A program made the position numbers and the translations under genes. The notes under the pieces are model-generated. The model saw only the letters and a program-made list of their open reading frames with translations. It ran no database searches and was not told the DNA's origin. Below are positions 53,116-63,040 of a stretch of DNA of 64,000 nucleotides, one piece after another; position 1 is the stretch's first letter; every line of letters starts with the position of its first letter. The stretch is from contig CM055870.1 of NCBI GenBank assembly GCA_029582165.1, forward strand, positions 3,807,332-3,871,331. Reading direction: 5' to 3'. This DNA is from Portulaca oleracea (lineage: Eukaryota > Streptophyta > Magnoliopsida > Caryophyllales > Portulacaceae).

Positions 53116-53911
53116 CTATCTTTGTGAAACAAATGCACACGCATCACTAGGTATTCAATATAGAATGGCGGGAGTAATAAAACGATTTGTACTCCCGTGG
53201 GAGTATAATACAAGATCCCTTGTATATAAGTCTCTGTACATGTGCAGACAAAAGCAATACAATTACTTTTCCCCATTTTCCTTCCAATTCACTGTATCTC
53301 TTCTTTTCTCTGTGAAAGCTTTCTTCAATTGTTTCTTTCACGTTTCACATTTATCAAAGTGACATTATCATTTATAGACCGTCAAGGCTTTTGGCGCGAA
53401 AGTGACTCTAAGGACAACTAATGGTTCTTTTTACCCCTCTCTTCAGTGCTTGGTGAATGTCTATTACTGTGTTTGTTCTGATTTCCGTTTGCAAAGTCTG
53501 ATTGACTGATGCAGCCGAGATAGTCCCTAAATCAGCCATTTTCGGCTCTTATTTGCTCGTCTACATGTTTCCTTTCAGTTATGGCCGAGGATGCAGATTT
53601 TTATTTTCTTAAGAGATGTCAATGCTATATATGTTCAAGCTTTGACCAGTTCTCCGTTATTTAACTAATCGTCCCTAGTCACTATTGAACATTCTTTTTA
53701 TTTCGTCCACGCTCAATTAGGCAATCTAGTTCTAATTTTTTTGTCTGCTGATCTGATCCAGTTTTTGGTTCTATTCTGTAGCAACAGATGCGATGAAAGA
53801 GACCAGTGTGACTTACTTTGCAGCCTCTTTGCTACATTCAACAACTTATATGAAACATATGATGAATCAACTGTATGATTCCATTACAGCATTTTGGGAC
53901 TAAATTCGGTC

Positions 53912-54071
53912 AGGGGCCGCGCGAACGCAGGCCTCCACTGCCACAAATTATGACGTACGCTCTCCCACATTGTGGAGACGTTAGGCAGGCACCCCTCCAA
54001 AGTGCAATGGAAGTCACCTACCCAGGCCATGAGTCTTAATGATCACCTATAGACCCCGTCCAGGTAAGTAA
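53912..54071 (-). ncRNA. U1: U1 snRNA copy B
   Basis: 160 nt on the minus strand. The 5' end reads TTACTTACCTGGACGGGGTC, so the 5' splice-site pairing core ACTTACCTG is intact while base 1 is T instead of A. Stem-loops I and II (TGGCCTGGGTAGGTGACTTC, TTGCACTTTGGAGGGG), the Sm site (CATAATTTGTGG) and the 3' stem (CCTGCGTTCGCGCGGCCCC) are all present. A TATA box lies at 54095-54103 and an upstream element (gtaccacattg on minus) at 54135-54145, at the expected spacing. Best candidate for a functional U1 in this window. Confidence 0.88.
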
Positions 54072-54094
54072 GTTTTACTGAGTCCCGTATCTTT

Positions 54095-54145
54095 GTTTTA
54101 TTTGCTTTTTTCACAGCCTCTTTTTGCGTTTCTTCAATGTGGTAC
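54095..54145 (-). promoter_or_regulatory. U1 copy B promoter (USE and TATA)
   Basis: On the minus strand gtaccacattg (54135-54145) is a diverged upstream sequence element and aaataaaac (54095-54103) is the TATA box, 24-32 bp before the RNA start. Confidence 0.7.
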
Positions 54146-54673
54146 ACGGAGCAAATTTGGACAGGAAAGCTATTTTGGCTACAACACTAAAGTAGGTTGT
54201 TGCGGAATTCTTTACGATCAGGCATTAACCCTCTAATAAGTGCTGCAGTTTGGAATAGGAACAATGAAGGTTTACCTGTTTGAAACAACTCAATGCAGCA
54301 GTGTCTCTTTCAGGTACCAGACCACTCCATCATATTGTTTGTTTTAGTCAGAGTTTGATGTTAACTATACAAGACAAAGCAACTCCCAAGTATTCATGAT
54401 TTTCATACATTCTTTCGGTGACTGCAGTTGCTGAATACATTGAAAGTACGTTTTTTGACCTTGTTTTGAGATGTTAGATGCAAGGAAAGCAACTACTGGT
54501 GTGACTTCCATTGCACCTTGCTTGCTTCACTCAATCCGGATTTGTGGCTGCATTTTCTGTCTCCCGCTGCGAGATTGCCAAACAGTTAAGGGGACAGCAA
54601 TATCAGGAAAATCAGAAGAGCTGAAATTTGAATCATCCAATGATTGAAAGTTGAAACTAGGATTTAAACAGGG

Positions 54674-54702
54674 TTCGCGCGAACGCAGGCCCCTGCTGCC
54701 GA
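54674..54702 (-). pseudogene. U1 snRNA copy D, 3' fragment
   Basis: Only the U1 3' stem remains (GGCAGCAGGGGCCTGCGTTC then GCGCG on minus). The downstream flank (tgaaagttgaaactaggattt, gtggctgcatt) matches that of copy A, so it is a decayed member of the same duplicated unit. Confidence 0.75.
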
Positions 54703-55234
54703 GTCCATGGTTAGTGCTCCTATTGATCCACGATGAGACCATAATTCTTTATTTACACGGAAGTACATTATCTAGTATAATGTTTATGTGAGACTTGTGA
54801 GACCTTTCACGGACTTTGCTGAGGTAGATTTGTGAGAACCTTCTTAATCGTTAACCTCTGGTTGAGCAAAGCACACCTTTGAAGGGGTTCTTTGCAATAT
54901 GATTTCCTTACTACTGATTTTGGACATGAATTTCGCATCATTATTCATCACATTGTAGCACTCTGTAGAGCTCATCACAAAGGCAGTGGATGAGGTCTTA
55001 GATTTCATGTGCCCGCAATGATAGCTACTCTCGATTTTATCCTAATGAATCATAAGCATAATAAGGGTTTGGGATGTGGCTCTCTGGGTTAGAAGTATCA
55101 TTTCATGGGGCAAAAAATGACTTCTTTTTTCTTTTTTTGCCTATACACACGCCAGATTATTGTGGTTTCCATGTCTTTTAGGTTGCTATGTTGTGTGTCG
55201 AAATAAATATATATTTATAACTCAAATTAGATAA

Positions 55235-55409
55235 GGGGCCGCGCGAACGCAGGCCCCACTGTCACAAATTATGACGTATGTTCCCCAAAAATTATGACGT
55301 ATGTTCTCCCACTTTGGGGAGACATTAGGCAGGCATCCCTCCCAAGTGCAATGGAGGCTACCTATCCAGGCCATGAGCCTTGATCCATTGACCCAGTCCA
55401 GGTAAATAT
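55235..55409 (-). ncRNA. U1: U1 snRNA copy C, variant 5' end and duplicated Sm region
   Basis: 175 nt on the minus strand. The 5' end reads ATATTTACCTGG: base 4 is T instead of C, the base that pairs with position +5 of the 5' splice site. A tandem repeat (aaattatgacgtatgttc twice) duplicates the Sm-site region (55263-55308). The rest of U1 is well kept, including GCCTAATGTCTCCCC and CCTGCGTTCGCGCGGCCCC. A TATA box (55432-55441) and a near-consensus upstream element (AACCCACATCA on minus, 55474-55484) are present at normal spacing. Either a variant U1 or an expressed pseudogene. Confidence 0.8.
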
Positions 55410-55431
55410 GTTTCTATGCAGTTGACTTTTT

Positions 55432-55484
55432 CATTTTATAGCAGTCTCTCTTTTCGTCTACCTGTTTTCCCACTGATGTGGGTT
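55432..55484 (-). promoter_or_regulatory. U1 copy C promoter (USE and TATA)
   Basis: AACCCACATCA (minus, 55474-55484) matches RTCCCACATCG closely; ctataaaatg (55432-55441) is the TATA box. Same arrangement as copy A, which shares several hundred bp of flank. Confidence 0.8.
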
Positions 55485-56307
55485 CTGGAACGTGACCTCG
55501 TGAGAATGATTATAAACATTTTATCATTTCCGGTGTTGGTTATTTCTCGCGTTTGTATTCTATAGTATTGTACTGGATGGGGGTAAAATCCATGAACAGG
55601 CCTGATTCGGATGTGTGCTTGGCCTATTCCACTGTTTGAACTGGTTGTGAACTTTCGGTTATATTTCATTTTCGAGGATGACGTTGCTTCTTGCATAGTG
55701 TTTATATATATGTTGGACTTTGTTCTACATGCTGTTGGATTAAGTTTTACACATGTATTCCAATTGGATCCTGATTTCTGAACTGTATTGAGGTTAACTC
55801 GGTGGCTCACTTGCCTGCAGACTAAAAATACAAGTCTTTATTTTCTTCTTCGTATAGAACTAAATCTTAATTTCTTTTTTGGAATGTTTTTTGGGCAGTA
55901 CATGTTGTTCATTTTCGTTTTTATATAGTTTGAGGTTTGGGATTTGTGGGGTAAAGAGGTTTGCAAAGTGATTGAAATTTAGTTGAGACTTAGAGACTGT
56001 CGATTCCTATGCTTGTGTCTGATCTTTTTCCGAGGTACATTTTGCCAGCATTTCTTCGTATTGTTGGTTATAGTTTAAAGCTTTGTTTTTTATGACAGAA
56101 ATGATGGCTGAGCTTATATTTTTTAGAAGAAAAAAAATTATATGATAGGATATGTGAATGTGTGATTTTGATATAAGAGTCTAGGAGGACATCTTTAGTG
56201 GGACTATACTAAGATTCGTTGTTGTTAATTGTTATCGTTGGTATTGTAGTCTAGGAGTACATTTCTGTAATAAAATAGCAGGCATTGAGCAACTACATTT
56301 CTGTAGT

Positions 56308-56366
56308 AAAGCAGTAGCCTGCTGCTGGGATCCTCAAGCTTCGCCTATGTGTTGCACTATTGCATA
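56308..56366 (+). pseudogene. U2 snRNA 3' half fragment
   Basis: cagtagcctgctgctgggat and gccta(a)tgtgttgcact align to nucleotides from about 125 to 185 of the intact U2. No 5' half and no promoter nearby. It lies about 300 bp beyond the 3' end of the receptor kinase gene. Confidence 0.8.
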
Positions 56367-56669
56367 CAGTCATAGGAAGTTTATTAAACACATAATCAAA
56401 TTACAAAAAAGAACTTACACACCAATTAAAATATACTAAGTATACATACAGTCTTACATACTAAAAGCAGTAATTCGAAGATTTTAGAGAGCAGCTGCAA
56501 AAACACGTATCCCATTCACGCTTGTTCGAAGGCTGATGCATGAATTACAATCACCAAAGCTCTTGTCCACCTGCAACTACATGAAACCTTATTATGTAAC
56601 GAACGAATATTTCTTGTCTAGAGGAAGTTGTGTAACAGAGCATTAGGAAAATACATGCCTATTTGCAAT

Positions 56670-59600
56670 TCACTCGTGTTGAAGCGAACGAATTCTAGAG
56701 AGTTTGTTTTTTAATGTAGAGAGCTTAGCTGCAACATCGCTCATATCCAACCGTTCCTGAGGGAGTTGAGCACTGCATGAAAGTCCCACACCAAGCACTG
56801 CAGTCACAGCCTCCAAAATTTCTCTTACTTTTCTGGTCTTGAGAACATAATGTGAGTGATCAGTGTTTGTGTCGATCATCTCCTCTCCGACTATGTCTTC
56901 TACAAGGACGGGATCTAAAATCTCGATCATACGTTCAGGCAAGGAAACTTCTACAAAGCTCCGGAGGCTCGTTCCCTCTATGAACGTCTCATCTGTAGGC
57001 CTCCTTCCTGTGAAGATTTCCAGCAAAAGGATCCCGAAACTGTACACATCCCCAAGTGTGGACACCTCGTTACCTAATCCGTATTCTGTGACATGGATTT
57101 TAGCATTAAGATTATATGACAAGTGGGTTTAACATAACCAAAATAAATTAACAACGAATTCTCATACAAAACATAGGAGTTATACATGAAGAGAATGATT
57201 ACATACCTGGGGGAGTATAACCGATAGTTCCTCTAACACCAATAGAGCTGGATTGATGAGAACTAATGATGGCATTTGAGAGGATTTTGGCCAACCCAAA
57301 GTCACCAACACGGGCAACCATTTCGTCATCAAGGAGGACATTGCTTGGCTTCAGGTCACAATGAACTATAGGAGTATCGCAATGATGATGAAGATACTCC
57401 AAGGCCGAAGCAACGTCAAAGGCAATATCAAGTCTCTGAAGAAGATGCAGTTTCTTTGGTGCCTCATTTGTCCCCTCTTGTCCGAGAATTGGCTTTTGAT
57501 GTAACCAATCTTCCAAGCTTCCATTGATCATATACTCGTACACCAGAGCTTTGAAATCGTTTCCTTCGTAATCAACACTTGAACATGCTGTTACAACCTT
57601 GACCAGATTTCGATGCCTAGTGTTCCTTAGGACTTGGCATTCTGCCATAAAACTCCTGCAGGCGCCCCTTTGTGCCATATTAAACACCTTGATGGCAACA
57701 GTTCTTCCATCCAGATCAAGAATCGGCTTGTACACAACCCCAAAGGTTCCGCTGCCAATCATATTTTCCGATGAGAGCCCATTTGTAACTTTCAATATGT
57801 CCTGGTAAGACAAACTTGGAAAGGTGCCTTCGGATTCACCTCCGGGTTGGTTCCTTCTCTTTTTCAAGCAGAATGCGTATAGAAGTACGCATCCTGTCAG
57901 CAATCCTACTCCAAGGATTGCTGAAAAAATGGATATGATCAATCTCCTCGTCTGTCCCAATCTTCCTTTTCGACTTCTCTTGAAATTGCACGGAGGGAGC
58001 ATCAGATCACGTATGCCTCCACAAAGCCTACTGTTTCCAACTATGGAAAGTCCCGTTTTATTGCTAAACAGACCTCCAACGGGAACCTCTCCTTCAAAGT
58101 CATTGTACGACAGATTTAGCAGTTGCAGCGAGGAGATTTTTGCTAGGAACGTTGGAATTTCACCGGAAAAATTATTCTGCGACAAGTCCAATTCAGTTAG
58201 ACCTCGTAGTGCATCAAATGTCGAGGGAATGGCACCTTGGAAATGATTTGCTTCCAAGTATAGAGACTCTAATGCTAAGCACTCTCCAAGAGTGCTTGGT
58301 ATCACACCCGATAACATGGCATGAGAAGCTGTAAGTGAAACTAGATTTTTCAAGTTCCCTACTTCTTTAGGGAGGGAGCCAGTTAGAGGATTATGAGATA
58401 GATGGAGTCCCATGGCTAAGGAGGAGAGATTAAAAAGATCCAATGGTATTCTACCTTTGAGGTTATTTCTAGAAATATCTAAGTACCGTATATTTCTATA
58501 ATTTCCAATAGTCGAGGGTATATGTCCTTCAAGCCTATTGTCAGATGAGAAAATCCGATCAATATGGGTTAAATTTCCAATACTGGATGGTATAGGGCCA
58601 GATAATTGATTATCAGATAAATCTAAAACGATTAAATCTTGGACCCTTCCAATGCTTGTAGGAATGACACCTGATAATCTATTACCCCCGACAGAAAACC
58701 ATTGCATCCGAGCAAGATTGTGAATGCAATTCGGAATTTGGCCAACTATCTTATTTCCCGCTAACTGTAACCATGAAAGTGATGTCAAGTTACATATGAC
58801 GCTAGGAAAAGTTCCTCCAAAGTTGTTTTCGTGCACGAGAAGCCAGTCCAACATGGTGGAATTAGCCAAGCAAGAAACAAAGTCTAAATCCGTGGATCGA
58901 CTGTGCCCAAGATAGTTTTTATAAATAGTAAACCATTGAAGCCTTTGTAGTTTGTTGAGGCAAGGAACTTCCCCTTGAAGATAGTTTGAGGCTAGTTGAA
59001 GTTTGACTAGATTCGAACAATTGGATATTGAGGCAGGAATTGATCCTGTGAGGCGATTGCCGCCCACGCTGAAGAATTGGAGATTGGGAAGCATGGTTCC
59101 TAAATGTAAGGGTAGGCTTCCACTCAGGTTGCCGTTTCCTCCCAAGTCTAATCCTGTCAAGAGCGAGAGATTAAAGATGGAGGGCGGGATTGTTCCTGAC
59201 AAACTATTCTCAAACAATGATAAGACTGTTAGTTTTCTAAGCCTACCTAGACTACTCGGAATGCTCCCGATCAAGTTGTTTTGATTCAAGGCGAGTGCTG
59301 AAAGGGAGGTTAAGTTTCCTAGAGACGCGGGGATCAATCCGGTTAGTTTGTTAAATTGCAAGGCCAATACTTGCAGACTCAGCAATGACCCAACACTAGG
59401 CGGGATTTCTCCAACCAACATGTTGAAGTCGAGTCTAAGAGATATTAGGCTCGAGCAACGTGACAAATTTGATGGAATTCCGCCTCCAAAGGAATTATTA
59501 TTGAGGTGGAGAGTTTGCAACCTACGCAAACGGCCAATTTCAGGAGGGATCGAGCCTATGAAGCTATTGTTTTTGAGATTCAAGACCCTGAGAAAGCTCA

Positions 59601-59940
59601 AGTTGCCAACAGACGGAGAGATGTTACCTGTAAGCTGAGAAGAATTCAGCATTAGTTCAGTCACTCTCTCATGTCGTCGCCCACAATGAACGCCATGCCA
59701 CTCACAGAAATGGCGGGATTCATTCCAAGAAGTGAAGATTCCGAGAGGGTCATGGGTTACTCTCGACTTGATGTCATGCAAGGCTAGCCGGTCTGTCTCG
59801 TTGTTCCCTGCAGTGGAGAACTCGAGGCGACAGCAGAGTAAGAGAGTGGTTAGAAAGCTGATCAGGATGAAGCAAGCTGAGGTAGGAAATGACATGTTTG
59901 AGGAGCTGTGTTTTGAACAAAACAAAGAGTTGAGGAACAT
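56670..59940 (-). CDS. LRR receptor-like kinase, subfamily XII, non-RD
   Basis: Plasma-membrane receptor kinase of the EFR/Xa21/FLS2 type. Exons 57207-59940 and 56670-57085, with a 121-bp GT/AG intron; 1,049 residues from ATG 59940. A better start may be ATG 59895 (MSFPTSACFILISFLTTLLL), since it puts the signal peptide at the very N-terminus. Layout from 59940: LRR N-cap (DPLGIFTSWNESRHFCEWHG), about twenty leucine-rich repeats to about residue 650 with paired N-glycosylation motifs, a membrane helix near 662-690 (SIFSAILGVGLLTGCVLLYA), and a kinase from about 724 (GSGTFGVVYK, VAIKVF). The catalytic loop reads HCDLKPSN, Cys in place of the HRD Arg, so it is non-RD; DFG is intact (GDFGLAKI). 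The intron lies after GYTPP in the activation segment. Non-RD members are commonly immune receptors; the ligand is unknown. Confidence 0.95.
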
Positions 59941-59999
59941 ATGTTTGAAGAGCTTAGAGCTACTGGATGATGGTAGGAAAAAGTGGCATTGTGCGATGT

Positions 60000-60008
60000 T
60001 ATTTATAG
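60000..60008 (-). promoter_or_regulatory. TATA box of the receptor kinase gene
   Basis: ctataaata on the minus strand, about 60 bp before ATG 59940 and about 105 bp before ATG 59895. Confidence 0.55.
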
Positions 60009-60652
60009 AATTACAGTGGCAGCAATGACAGATGGTGAGTATTACAAGTTGGCTTTTAGGCCCATGAAGTTTAGTGGTAAATGGTAAATATGGTAAATGT
60101 TCTTTTTCGTAAGTTTTGGTAAATTTCGATAAATTTAGATAAGTATTGGTTTATATGTTAAATGTTATTTTTGACAGGTACAGTAACTTTTGGTAATTTT
60201 CGGTAACCAAATGAAAAGTTGCATCAACAATCAACATTACGGTAAAATTGCAATCACACATAGACATAGTTGTTGAATAGTATGCATATATGAATGTTCC
60301 AAGTTCCACAGTAGTGGACTTGGCTGTATCTTTCCGGTTTAGCTAATTAATATATCGCCTTTCTATTGGGAAAAAAAAAAAAAAGAAAGTTCCACAGTAG
60401 TGGAACTTTTGGCGTTTGAAAGTCTCGTAATGGGAGTCAACCCAACCTGACTGACATAGGGGCAGGGTGTTGATCTAGTCTCATATGATATTAATTTCAG
60501 TGTGAAAATGAACGAATGACTCCTATTCAACCCCAAAAAAAAAGTTGTGTGGGAAGGCCACTGTTCCATTAACAAATTTATGTGGTTATATGTATTCGAT
60601 GAGAAATAAAATTTTGGTTTAAAAATATGGTAATTGTAAAATTTAATAAAAA

Positions 60653-61528
60653 ATTACTCGAAGGTATTGCAAAATTTGAGAAAACTATTTTTTGTTATCC
60701 AAACTTTTCAAAATTCATTTTGGGGTATCCTTACTTTTTGGGTTATAAATTAATAGGTTCTTTTCCGGGGGAAATGTTGAAGTTTACGATAGATTTTAGG
60801 CGAGAAGTGGAATGTGGACTTGAGTTTACTGCGATACTCTTTGGTTGTTACAAAACCTAAATTTTATACATTTGTTCTTACAAAGAAGAACCCCTCCTCT
60901 CCCGCTAAATGTCATTTCTCAGTCTTCTTCTCTATAACTTCTTCTCTCTCCCTCTCAAGCAACAGCAGTAGAAGTCATTGAAATGAAACTTGAAAAATGT
61001 CAGTGAAGGTATGTTCTTGATTAACTAACATAGAATTTCAACAAAATTAACACTCGCTAACCATTGTCAATTGTAGTGGGTGGTCTACATTGGCGTTTTG
61101 CTTTTCTTCACGGTCAGCAGTAATCCGACATCACAAACAAAAAAGAAACCAAAAGTTTTTTTCCCAATTTGATTGTCCACTACGAAACCCTATTTGAGGT
61201 CGCAGAAAAAGCGCAACATGGAGATTGAAAGGGAAGGGGAAGCAGAAAGGGAATTAAATGTCGATGGAAATTAGAAGTATCACAGAGGTGACTCTAGTTT
61301 AGTATAAGCATTTAATGCAAATAGCAAACGCGAGCTTTCGGAAGGGTAAACGCGTCTTTCTCTTTCAACAAATAAGGGTATTTCGTTCAGTTAACAAAAT
61401 TTATAAGACTTTGGCCGGAAAAACACCTTATAATTACTAACCCAAAAAGTAAGGGTGCCTCAAAATGAGTTTTGAAAAGTTTGATACCAAAAAAAATTTC
61501 CCCGAATTTTGGGGTACCTACAAGTAAT
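60653..61528. mobile_element. Foldback element with about 110-130-bp arms
   Basis: Left arm 60653-60775 and right arm about 61409-61528 are inverted copies: atccaaacttttcaaaattc, ccttactttttgggtta and aggttcttttccgg recur on the other strand near 61480, 61455 and 61425. No clear target-site duplication. The interior (60900-61300) has leader-like CT-rich text followed by a donor-like aagGTATGTTC near 61009, which might be a captured 5' gene end. Confidence 0.65.
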
Positions 61529-61611
61529 ATCTTTTGAAAATTTAATTCACAATGTCAATACTGTGTATTTTTTATGGAAATTAATAATTTTACTTTCGCC
61601 CTTTATCTTTT

Positions 61612-61960
61612 ATCATGTGATAAGAATTATGAATATTAAAACTTATCTCATGATACACAAAATTAAATATTAGATGATCAAAATTAAAATCTTAATCTTA
61701 GAAATTATGATGAGATAATTTAAATATAATGATCAAATGGTTCTTATGTGATAAACTAAAATATTCTCATAAAATGAAGGTCTTTATTATGTGATAAGAA
61801 ATATGAATATTAAATTTTCTTTACAGTATACAAAATTAAATATTAAATGATAAAATTTTAAAATTTTAATCTTTATAAATTATGATGAGATAATTTAAAT
61901 ATAATGATCAAAGGGCTCTCATGTGATAAACTAAATATTCTCATACAATGAAGGTCTTTT
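61612..61960. repeat. Tandem duplication of about 175 bp
   Basis: Two direct copies (about 61612-61785 and 61790-61960) share atgtgataagaa(t/a)tatgaatatt, gatgagataatttaaatata and aatgaaggtcttt. AT-rich, non-coding. Confidence 0.85.
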
Positions 61961-62700
61961 AAAACTTTGACCATGTCGTTATAGTTATACAAACCGTATT
62001 TTTATTGTTTAATATGAAATTGCATTATTATATTGCGAAATTTGAAATAGGCTGTAAGAAAGGTTATTTGCCATAATAGATTAATGAAAATTTTAATTGT
62101 CATCATTTATCTTTGAGAACCAGAGTGGAACAAACATTTGGAGTTGTATAGGGCATACAAAACAAAAGTGTACACAAATCACACAAAAACTACCTACAAC
62201 CCAATAAATACCTGAAGTTATATTATTTGATGAGCACTAAAGATATGATGAAACAGTATAGGAATGAAATATCATATGACATAAGTCAATATCATTTGGG
62301 AGGATAGTTATCAAAACTTTCATAATTTTGGTCACATCATTTTATTACTGTTTTTTTGGTTCACTAAGATAAATCTATACTTTTATAATTTTGATTTCCC
62401 TTTCCCTTTCACTTTCAATTTTATTTTTATTTTTATTTTTACTTTTATTTCTAATTTTAATTCTAATTTTAATCTTAATTTACAAGCAAAATACGAGAAA
62501 AAAACACTAATCACATATCTATTAAAACAAATTATTTATCTATTAAAATAAATTTAAACTATTTCCAACTCTTTCCTGCAGTTATGATTACTTCCAATTT
62601 TTTGTAATTCCTTTCAACATCTTCCAACCTTCACAAGCTTCTTTTTACTCGTCACAGTTTTGACCAACTCTTTCCAATTTTCTTAAATAATTACAATGTT
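61961..62700. other. AT-rich intergenic stretch
   Basis: Runs of tttttatttttattttt near 62420-62470. No gene seen. Confidence 0.5.
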
Positions 62701-62721
62701 GTAGACTTGCAGCAACAATAA

Positions 62722-62857
62722 AGCCCACGTAGCTCGGCCCACTAAAATAGCGCGTCTTAGCCAGGCCCATTATCGAAACGCGTCTCAACAACAAACTCCG
62801 TACAGAAACCCTACTAGCAAAAGATGTCCGCGTTACGAACGGCCCACTATATATACA
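62722..62857 (+). promoter_or_regulatory. Promoter with site II elements, telo-box and TATA
   Basis: Four GGCCCA-type motifs (about 62737, 62764, 62841 and 62888) and one aaaccctact telo-box-like motif (about 62806) precede and surround a TATA box ctatatatac (62848-62857). In plants this set is common upstream of genes for translation and mitochondrial components in dividing cells. Confidence 0.65.
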
Positions 62858-63040
62858 GACCCAACTCCTCATATTTTCATCATCGCAGGCCCACTTTGAG
62901 TTTGAGTTTCTCCCTCTCCAGTCTCCATTTTCATTTATTTTTCGCGGCATTTCTCTTTCTCCCTCCTCCCCCAATTTATTCCCCCTTTTTTTTTTTTTAA
63001 AAAAAAAAAACGCTGTCAGTATTTCTTACAGTTTACGAAA

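Larger units (their letters stand above)
51512..53203. mobile_element. 1.7-kb TIR element with Pol III-box-bearing ends, TSD TA
   Basis: Terminal repeats CTCCCGCAGGAGTACAAATC (left) and CTCCCACGGGAGTACAAATC (right, other strand), matching at 18 of 20 and flanked by TA at 51510-51511 and 53204-53205. Just inside each end is a segment with matches to RNA polymerase III A and B boxes in inward orientation: left 51592-51655, right 53050-53115. The interior is AT-rich; 52075-52740 is a loose array of tttgcacactaacac(aaactc) words. No transposase. It sits in the 3' LTR of the Copia element. Confidence 0.75.
48277..53354 (+). mobile_element. Ty1-Copia retrotransposon with internal deletion and nested insertion
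   Basis: The element spans 48282-53349, with TTTAT duplicated at 48277-48281 and 53350-53354. It starts TGTTAGAGTC and ends TTTCACA. The 3' LTR begins at 51339 right after a polypurine tract (tgggggggtg), and its first about 97 bp match the 5' end of the element with a single difference, so the insertion is fairly recent. The 5' LTR is cut at about 48378 and joined to the middle of gag-pol, so the rest of the LTR, the primer-binding site, gag and protease are missing. The 3' LTR (about 320 bp without the insert) is split by the TIR element at 51512-53203; a TATA-like gtatataag lies at about 53222. It lies between U1 copies A and B. Confidence 0.92.

Noticed and set aside
57599..59638. Several plus-strand frames over the receptor kinase
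   Set aside because: Antisense shadows of the leucine-rich repeat coding sequence.
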